32,349 bases of DNA from Oscillospiraceae bacterium (GTDB taxonomy: Bacteria; Bacillota; Clostridia; Oscillospirales; CAG-272), in contig SVTN01000005.1 of assembly GCA_015063765.1 (NCBI GenBank), forward strand, positions 1-32,349. Direction: 5' to 3'. Positions 26,033 through 32,349 of the stretch are shown one piece after another (position 1 is the first letter of the stretch; every line of letters starts with the position of its first letter). The notes under the pieces were generated by a model. The model searched no databases, was not told the origin of the DNA, and saw nothing but the letters and a program-made list of their open reading frames with translations. A program made the position numbers and the translations under genes.

Positions 26033-27064
26033 TCAAAGCAGGTCAGCGATATCGAGCACAAGTCGCTCGGTCTTTTCCCAGCCGAGGCAGGGGTCGGTGA
26101 TGGACTTACCGTAAATGGCGTCGGAGCCGATCTTCTGGCAGCCGTCCTCCAGGTAGCTTTCGATCATGAAGCCCTTGACCATCCGCTTGACGTCGGGGCA
26201 ATGGCGGCAGCTGTGAAGCACCTCTTTGACGATACGAGGCTGCTCAAGGTACATCTTGCCCGAGTTTGCGTGGTTGGTATCCACGATAACGCCCATGTTC
26301 TGCAGTCCCGATTTTGCATAGGTTTCGTAGAGGTCACGCAGATCCTCGTAGTGGTAGTTGGGGTGGCTCTTTCCGTGCTTGTCGACGTAGCCGCGCAGAA
26401 TGGCGTGGGCGAGAGGGTTGCCTGTCGTTTGCACCTCCCAACCGCGATAGAGGAAGGCGTGGGGATGCTGTGCGGCGGTGATGGCGTTCATCATGACAGA
26501 AATGTCGCCGCCCGTGGGGTTCTTCAGACCTACAGGAATATCAAGTCCCGACGAGGTTAAGCGGTGCTGCTGGTTTTCCACCGAGCGCGCGCCGATGGCA
26601 ACGTAGGAAAGAATGTCCGAGAGGTAACGGTAGTTTTCGGGGTAGAGCATCTCGTCTGCACAGGAGAATCCCGTTTCCTCAATGGCACGGATGTGGATCT
26701 TACGGATGGCAATGATGCCGCGCAGAAGGTCGGGGGCTTCGGTGGGGTCGGGCTGATGTAGCATACCCTTGTAGCCGTCGCCCGTCGTTCTCGGCTTGTT
26801 GGTGTAGATGCGCGGGATGATCAGAACCTTCTCCTTGACCTTTTCCTGTAAATCGCGCAGACGGCAGATGTATTCGATCACCGCATCCTCTCTGTCAGCA
26901 GAGCAGGGACCGATGATGAGAGCGAGGCGGTCAGACTTGCCGGAAAATACGTCGGAGATCTCTTTATCGTTCTTTTCTTTTAAAGCTGCAAGACTGTCGG
27001 AAAGAGGGAATTCCTTCTTGATGTCCATAGGAATGGGAAGCTTGCGAATGAAATTCATGTTCAT
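26033..27064 (-). CDS. 3-deoxy-7-phosphoheptulonate synthase (type I, AroG/F/H-like)
   Basis: LIIGPCSADR, RIYTNKPRTTGDGYKG, VGLKNPTGGD, HPHAFLYRGWEVQTTGNPLAHAILRG, DTNHANSGK. Confidence 0.95.
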   Translation of the reverse strand: MNMNFIRKLPIPMDIKKEFPLSDSLAALKEKNDKEISDVFSGKSDRLALIIGPCSADREDAVIEYICRLRDLQEKVKEKVLIIPRIYTNKPRTTGDGYKGMLHQPDPTEAPDLLRGIIAIRKIHIRAIEETGFSCADEMLYPENYRYLSDILSYVAIGARSVENQQHRLTSSGLDIPVGLKNPTGGDISVMMNAITAAQHPHAFLYRGWEVQTTGNPLAHAILRGYVDKHGKSHPNYHYEDLRDLYETYAKSGLQNMGVIVDTNHANSGKMYLEQPRIVKEVLHSCRHCPDVKRMVKGFMIESYLEDGCQKIGSDAIYGKSITDPCLGWEKTERLVLDIADLL

Positions 27065-27101
27065 GGTAGTATCCTTTCTCGGGTGGAATGCAAACTAATA
27101 T

Positions 27102-27959
27102 TTACTTTTTGTCAAATAAGGAACGACGCTCGGTGGATTCGCGCATCATTTCACGCATTTCCTCTCTTTTGCCGTCGGCAATAAAGGTGCGGAGCTTTTG
27201 AAATTCTGCCATAAAAGCATCCATCTGCTCGAGCAGTGCGTCACGGTTGAGAAGAAACAGCTCGCTCCACATCTCATCGTTGATCTTGGCGATACGGGTA
27301 AGGTCGCGGAAGGAGTCACCCGTGTAGCGCGCAAGCCCCTCGTCGGTGTTTGCCGTCATCAGCGTGATGGCGATGCAGTGGGTCAGCTGAGAGAGAAATG
27401 CGATCATGCGGTCATGCTCGGCGGGCGTCAGCTCGCAAACAGAGGAGAAGCCGAGCAGCCAACCAAGCTCACGGCAGGTGCCGATCGCCTCGGGAGAGTT
27501 CTTTTCCGTGGGGGTGACGATATAGTTTGCACCGCGGAAAACGCCGTCGTCGCTGAAGAGCACGCCGCTACGCTCACGGCCTGCCATGGGGTGCGCGGCA
27601 ATAAATTCAACGTCGGGGCGGAGCATCTCTTGGATCTGTGCGACAAGTGTCGATTTGACACCCGTCACGTCGGTGATGAGAGCACCGCTCTTAAAGAGGT
27701 GCTGATACCTTTCCAGCCATTCGACAAAGGTGTGGGGGTAAAGAGCGAAAATAATGAGGTCTGCGGCGCGAACATAGTCCTCGTCGACGGTGGTTCTACC
27801 GCTTTCGATCATGCCCTGTGCAAGTGCATATTCGATGTCCTCCTCGCGCTCGGTGATGGTGCGGATGTGGAAGCCTTGCTTGGTCAGTGCTTTGGCATAT
27901 CCGCCGCCGATGACACCAAGACCGATGATTAAAATATCTGTGTCCTTATTGAGTTTCAT
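27102..27959 (-). CDS. tyrA: Prephenate dehydrogenase
   Basis: IIGLGVIGGGYAKAL, ITDVTGVKSTLVAQI, AAHPMAGRERSGV, LTPAEHDRMIAFLSQLTHCIA. Confidence 0.92.
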   Translation of the reverse strand: MKLNKDTDILIIGLGVIGGGYAKALTKQGFHIRTITEREEDIEYALAQGMIESGRTTVDEDYVRAADLIIFALYPHTFVEWLERYQHLFKSGALITDVTGVKSTLVAQIQEMLRPDVEFIAAHPMAGRERSGVLFSDDGVFRGANYIVTPTEKNSPEAIGTCRELGWLLGFSSVCELTPAEHDRMIAFLSQLTHCIAITLMTANTDEGLARYTGDSFRDLTRIAKINDEMWSELFLLNRDALLEQMDAFMAEFQKLRTFIADGKREEMREMMRESTERRSLFDKK

Positions 27960-27973
27960 GATTTTTTCCTTAA

Positions 27974-29185
27974 TTATTCGTGTTTTACAAGAGAAATGCC
28001 CAAGGAGGCAAGCTTTTCGAAAAAGTCGGGAAAGCTCTTCTTTACCGCTTCAGCACCCGCGATCTCACCGCCTGTCAGGGTGGCGAGCACGGCGAGGGAC
28101 ATTACAATGCGGTGATCATTGTGTCCTGAAAGCGTTTCGGTCGGTGCGTGAAAATCGCTGGGATAGACGACAACGCTGTCGCCGTCCTCGGTGACGGTCA
28201 CACCGAACTTCGCAAGCTCGGATGCCATTGCTCCCACGCGGTCGCTTTCCTTAATGTGCAAGCGCTCGGTTCCCGTAAAGACCGCGCCGTTTTTGGCGGC
28301 GGCAACCGTGAAAAGAATGGGACCGAGGTCGGGACAGTCGCCGATATGAATGGTGGGCGTGCCGCGGGAGAGCATGGGGAAGAAGCGGCTGTATACGCGG
28401 TCACCCTGCAGAGAATCGGGGTTGAGCCCCTCTGTTTCCACCTTTCCGCCAAGCAGGTTGAGTGCCTCTAAGAAGGCGGCACCCGAATAGTCCCCCTCAA
28501 CGGTGGCTTCCCGCGGCGTATATTTTTGATTGCCGGGGATGCGGAGCGTGAAATCGTCCAGCCATTCGACGCGAATGCCAAAGGCGGCAAGGGCGGTCAA
28601 GGTGAGGTGAATGTAAGGGCGGCTCTCAAGCGGCGGGGTGATACGGATGATGCTGTCGCCCTCAAGGAGAGGCAAGGCGAACAGAAGTCCGCTGATGAAC
28701 TGACTGCTGATGTTGCCCGCAACGCGAAATTCTCCCGATTTGAGCGGTCCTCTCACCACAGCACTTTGCGTGTCACGGGAAAAGAAAAGTCCGCGCTCGG
28801 CACAGAGATCCTCATACACCGTCATCGGACGGCGGAAAAGAGATTGTGCACCCGTAAAGAGAACGTTGTTGCCCGAAAGCAGGGCAAGGGGAATGAAGAA
28901 GCGCAGGGTGCTTCCGCTTTCGTTGCAGAAGAGGGCGGTCGAGGGCCTTGCATCCTTCATAGAAATGCCGCGCACCGTTACGGTGTCGCCCGAAAGGGAG
29001 CATTTTGCACCAAGCGCCTCAAGGCAACCGAGGGTCGCCTTCATGTCTGCGCTGTCAGAGATGCCGTGAATACGGCTCTCTCCCTCGGCAAGCGCGGCAC
29101 AGATGAGAAGGCGGTGTCCCATGCTCTTGGAAGGGGGCGCACTCACTCTGCCGCATGCCGTTCCTTTTTGAATTTGTACGGTCAC
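27974..29185 (-). CDS. aroA: 3-phosphoshikimate 1-carboxyvinyltransferase (EPSP synthase)
   Basis: GTG start 29185 overlapping aroQ stop; PPSKSMGHRLLICAALAEG, FCNESGSTLRFFIPLA, GDYSGAAFLEAL, LHIKESDRVGAMASELAKFG, GHNDHRIVMSLAV. Confidence 0.95.
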   Translation of the reverse strand: MTVQIQKGTACGRVSAPPSKSMGHRLLICAALAEGESRIHGISDSADMKATLGCLEALGAKCSLSGDTVTVRGISMKDARPSTALFCNESGSTLRFFIPLALLSGNNVLFTGAQSLFRRPMTVYEDLCAERGLFFSRDTQSAVVRGPLKSGEFRVAGNISSQFISGLLFALPLLEGDSIIRITPPLESRPYIHLTLTALAAFGIRVEWLDDFTLRIPGNQKYTPREATVEGDYSGAAFLEALNLLGGKVETEGLNPDSLQGDRVYSRFFPMLSRGTPTIHIGDCPDLGPILFTVAAAKNGAVFTGTERLHIKESDRVGAMASELAKFGVTVTEDGDSVVVYPSDFHAPTETLSGHNDHRIVMSLAVLATLTGGEIAGAEAVKKSFPDFFEKLASLGISLVKHE

Positions 29186-29625
29186 TTCGCGTTTTCCTCC
29201 TTTTTGAGAAGAAGGTCGATCGCTTCCAAATACCCCGCTGTGCCGTGACCGCTGATGGTGGCGATGCATGCGGGGCGAATATAGCTTATTTTACGGAACT
29301 CTTCTCTTGCGTCCACGTCCGAGATATGCACCTCGACGCAGGGGATCTTGGTTGCCTTCAGGGCATCAAGAAGGGCAATGCTTGTGTGGGTGTAGGCACC
29401 GGGGTTGAATACGATACCGTCGATCCCCTCGTAAAAGCCCTCGTGAATAAAGTCAACGAGTGCGCCCTCGTGATTGCTTTGCAGGCATTTGACCGAGATC
29501 CCTGCCTGTTCGGCGTAGGCTTCGATCCTTTGGATCAGATCGGCGTAGCTCTCGCTTCCGTAGATGCCGGGCTCACGCACGCCGAGAAGGTTGAGATTGG
29601 GTCCGTTTAAAACATATATTTTCAC
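29182..29625 (-). CDS. aroQ: 3-dehydroquinate dehydratase, type II
   Basis: VLNGPNLNLLGVREPGIYG, LQSNHEGALVDFIHE, GIVFNPGAYTHTSIALLDAL, EVHISDVDAREEFR. Confidence 0.95.
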   Translation of the reverse strand: MKIYVLNGPNLNLLGVREPGIYGSESYADLIQRIEAYAEQAGISVKCLQSNHEGALVDFIHEGFYEGIDGIVFNPGAYTHTSIALLDALKATKIPCVEVHISDVDAREEFRKISYIRPACIATISGHGTAGYLEAIDLLLKKEENAK

Positions 29626-30866
29626 AGTAAAAGCTCCTTTCGGATGAGGGAAAGCGTGTCCCCAAAATCGTCACCCACGGGGAAGGTCTTATCCGCCGCG
29701 GCGCGGTAGATGGGAAGGCGCTCGCGGTATCGCGCTTCAATGGCGGCGCGGTCGGAGGCGGTCGGGCGGTCGGATGTGGGGGTAAGCGCTTCCAGCGGAC
29801 GGTCGAGGAAGCAAAGAATGCCGTTACGCTTTAGGCGCTTGACGTTTTCCTCCCGTAAGACAGCACCGCCGCCCGTGGCGATCACAGCCCCCGTTTTTTG
29901 CGATGCGATGCTTACCGCCTCGCTCTCGATATCGCGGAAGGCTTTTTCTCCCGCTTCGCGGAAGATGGTCGGGATATCGCGTCCCGCCATTTTTACGATC
30001 TCCTCGTCGAGGTCGATAAAGGGACGTCCCGTTTTCTCGGCAAGGGCGCGACCGATGGTGCTTTTACCCGAGGAGGGCATGCCGATCAGCACCACGTTTT
30101 GCTTGTCACGCAGGATCCGTCCGTACGCTTCCTCCAAAAGCGAGGGAGAAAGTGTGGTATCAAGGAAGAGCTCGACCGCACGGAAGCCCTGTGCGACCAG
30201 CATGAAAAGTCCGCAGGAAGCGGGGATGCCGCGTGTTTTTGCTTCGGAAACCAAGACGGTCGAGAGGGGGTTATAGACGGCGTCGAAGACGCAGGAAAGT
30301 CTTGGAAAAGCATCTATGGAGATGGGCGACCCCTCCGTGTTCGGGAACATGCCGACGGGTGTGGTATTAAAGATCACGTCGGCATCCGTATGATGGGCAA
30401 GCGCCTCCTCGTAGGAGATGGCGTCCCCCTTCGGGGTGCGGCTGACGGTATGCACCGAGGCAGCCCCCAAAGCGCGGAGCACGGCGCGCGAGGTGAGCGA
30501 GGTGCCACCTGTGCCGAGGATGAGCGCATGCTTTCCCGAAAAATCACGAAAGCCCATGCGCGCAAGCGCCGCGGTCATGCCGTAAAAGTCGGTGTTGTAG
30601 CCGTAGAGCTTACCGCCCTTGTTGACGACGGTGTTGACCGCCCCGATGGCGCGTGCTTCCTCTGAGATCTCGGCAAGATAGGGGATCACCGTTTGCTTGT
30701 AGGGAATGGTGACGTTGATGGCACAAAAGTCGCCCTTTTGGAGAAAGGCTCCGACCTCCTCCTCGCCGGGAAGCTCGAGAAGGTCATATTCGTAGTCGGC
30801 AAGCAGGGCGTGCACCTCTTTTGAGAAGCTGTGCCCTAACCTTTTGCCGATGAGTCCGTATTTCAT
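29622..30866 (-). CDS. aroE-aroK: Bifunctional shikimate dehydrogenase / shikimate kinase (AroE-AroK fusion)
   Basis: ATG 30866; N-terminal AroE (GLIGKRLGHSFSKEVH, INVTIPYKQTVIPYL, GAVNTVV, YGYNTDFYG, LILGTGGTSLTSRAV) continuous with C-terminal AroK (VLIGMPSSGKSTIGRALAEKTGRPFIDLDEEI, GEKAFRDIESEAV, VIATGGGAVLREEN). Confidence 0.93.
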   Translation of the reverse strand: MKYGLIGKRLGHSFSKEVHALLADYEYDLLELPGEEEVGAFLQKGDFCAINVTIPYKQTVIPYLAEISEEARAIGAVNTVVNKGGKLYGYNTDFYGMTAALARMGFRDFSGKHALILGTGGTSLTSRAVLRALGAASVHTVSRTPKGDAISYEEALAHHTDADVIFNTTPVGMFPNTEGSPISIDAFPRLSCVFDAVYNPLSTVLVSEAKTRGIPASCGLFMLVAQGFRAVELFLDTTLSPSLLEEAYGRILRDKQNVVLIGMPSSGKSTIGRALAEKTGRPFIDLDEEIVKMAGRDIPTIFREAGEKAFRDIESEAVSIASQKTGAVIATGGGAVLREENVKRLKRNGILCFLDRPLEALTPTSDRPTASDRAAIEARYRERLPIYRAAADKTFPVGDDFGDTLSLIRKELLL

Positions 30867-30903
30867 AAATACCTCTGTATGAGAAGAAAAGTTGTCTTTT
30901 GCG

Positions 30904-32022
30904 TTAAGAAGGATTCGAAGCGGGAGAGAAATAATCCACGCCAAAGGTAAGAGATAGCATGTCGCAAAGCACAAGCGCGGTCACCGCATCCACGACGGGA
31001 GCGGCACGGTGCACGATGCAGGGATCGTGTCTGCCCTTCAGGGACAAGATCTCCTCCTTGACTTCCGTGAGAGAAACGGTTGCCTGCTCCTTGAAGATAG
31101 AGGGGGTAGGCTTGACGGCAATGCGGAAGCGGAGGGGAGCACCGTTCGTGATGCCGCCGTAAATACCGCCCGCATGGTTAGTAAGGGTGACCACTTTTCC
31201 ATCCTTGATGCGCATGGCATCGTTGGCTTCACTACCGCGATGGGCGGCAAGCGCGAAGCCGTCGCCAAACTCCACGCCCTTGACGGCAGGCACCGAGAAG
31301 AGCATATGGGAAAGGCGGCTTTCTACGCTGTCAAAGAAGGGCTCGCCCACGCCTGCGGGCATGCCGATGACGGCAGTTTCAAGCGTACCGCCGACGCTGT
31401 CGCCCTCGTTTCTTGCCGCGAGAATGGCGTTTTGCATTTCTTCACCCTGCTTTTGGCTGAACACGGGGAAGGAAAGGGCAGAGAGGGTGCCAATCTGTGC
31501 GCGGATCTCTTGCTCGGTGGCGGCAAAGGGGGTGTCCTCGATGCCTGCGATCGAGGAGATGTGCGTGCCGATGACGATGCCCTTCTGGCGGAGTGCCTCG
31601 GCTCCGATCGCACCTGCCGCGACCAGCGCCGCCGTGAGGCGACCCGAGAAGTGTCCGCCGCCGCGAAAGTCCTCAAAGCCGTGATACTTGACGTGTGCCG
31701 TATAGTCGGCATGCCCCGGACGGGCAAGACGCGGCGCGTTTTCATAGTCGGTGCTGTGGTTTTGCGTGTTGGGGATCAGGATGGTGACGGGCGTGCCTGT
31801 CGTTTTTCCATGATATACGCCGCTGACGATGCGAAAATCGTCGGGCTCTACACGGGAGGTGGAATTCAGTCCTGCAGGACGGCGACGGGCAAGTGCCTTG
31901 GCGATGGCATCCTCGGACACGGTAACGCCGGAGGAAAGACCGTCGATCACACAGCCGATCATCTCGCCGTGGCTCTCGCCAAACAGGGTGACGGCAACGG
32001 CGGTTCCAAATGTGTTTTTCAT
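30904..32022 (-). CDS. aroC: Chorismate synthase
   Basis: FGESHGEMIGCVIDGLSSG, RRRPAGLNSTSRVEPD, RPGHADYTAHVKYHGFEDFRGGGHFSGRLTAALVAAGAI, GRHDPCIVHRAAPVVDAVTALVL. Confidence 0.96.
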   Translation of the reverse strand: MKNTFGTAVAVTLFGESHGEMIGCVIDGLSSGVTVSEDAIAKALARRRPAGLNSTSRVEPDDFRIVSGVYHGKTTGTPVTILIPNTQNHSTDYENAPRLARPGHADYTAHVKYHGFEDFRGGGHFSGRLTAALVAAGAIGAEALRQKGIVIGTHISSIAGIEDTPFAATEQEIRAQIGTLSALSFPVFSQKQGEEMQNAILAARNEGDSVGGTLETAVIGMPAGVGEPFFDSVESRLSHMLFSVPAVKGVEFGDGFALAAHRGSEANDAMRIKDGKVVTLTNHAGGIYGGITNGAPLRFRIAVKPTPSIFKEQATVSLTEVKEEILSLKGRHDPCIVHRAAPVVDAVTALVLCDMLSLTFGVDYFSPASNPS

Positions 32023-32054
32023 AAAAACCTCTATTTTGTAAACGAAAGTTTGCT

Positions 32055-32349
32055 TTACATCATTTTTGGGAAGGTGTCGGTGATGCGTGCGGCAAAATCG
32101 GCACGCGTGAGCGTTTCAAAGCGGAAGGAGCCGATCTCATCGACAAGGACAGCGCCGATGCCGCCCGTTTCCGCCTTTTTATCGTGCATCATGGCGTCGA
32201 GCACCTTTTCCTTAGGCAGATCGCATTCCGTGGGAAGCGAAAGATCCTTTAAAATAGGAAGAAGACGGGCGCGGACGGCGGGCGCGCACATGGGAAGCAT
32301 GCCGAGGGCAACGCATTCACCGTGATAAAGCCCCGCTTCACGCGCGTCA
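32055..32349 (-). CDS. aroB: 3-dehydroquinate synthase, C-terminal part (truncated by window end)
   Basis: Frame open to the window edge: ...AREAGLYHGECVALGMLPMCAPAVRARLLPIL...MMHDKKAETGGIGAVLVDEIG; heads the aro operon. Confidence 0.88.
   Translation of the reverse strand, partial: DAREAGLYHGECVALGMLPMCAPAVRARLLPILKDLSLPTECDLPKEKVLDAMMHDKKAETGGIGAVLVDEIGSFRFETLTRADFAARITDTFPKMM

Noticed and set aside
31009-32325. 438-aa plus-strand ORF opposite aroC/aroB
   Set aside because: Antisense shadow of chorismate synthase; no domain recognised.

Overview
The window reads as a Firmicutes/Clostridia-type chromosome carrying four blocks. (1) 1-4127 (+): rlmN 3' end, prpC-type PP2C phosphatase, PASTA Ser/Thr kinase prkC, and rsgA, ending in a strong terminator. 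(2) 18572-4174 (-): a compact run of about 14.4 kb of co-oriented, often translationally coupled genes, read as a podovirus-type (short-tail) virion operon. It contains a TerS-like gene, TerL, portal, a possible internal virion protein, a small ORF, a scaffold-like protein, a small decoration-like protein, an HK97-fold-like major capsid, a head-tail adaptor candidate, a large nozzle-like protein with an embedded BspA-type leucine-rich-repeat block, a fibre-like protein, two small proteins and three membrane proteins. No integrase, repressor, replication gene, tape measure or recognisable endolysin is visible. (3) 18707-25897: wecB-type epimerase (-), AGCS Na+/amino acid symporter (+), RluA-family pseudouridine synthase and homoserine dehydrogenase (-), guaB and a VOC protein (+), and a small membrane protein (-). 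(4) 26000-32349 (-): an aromatic amino acid operon, aroB(partial)-aroC-aroE/aroK fusion-aroQ-aroA-tyrA-DAHP synthase. The best candidate for something undescribed is the packaging/virion-only, integrase-less operon. It could be a decayed prophage, a satellite or cargo-capsid element, or a domesticated (gene-transfer-agent-like) particle; sequence alone does not decide between these. No tRNA, rRNA or CRISPR array was recognised.
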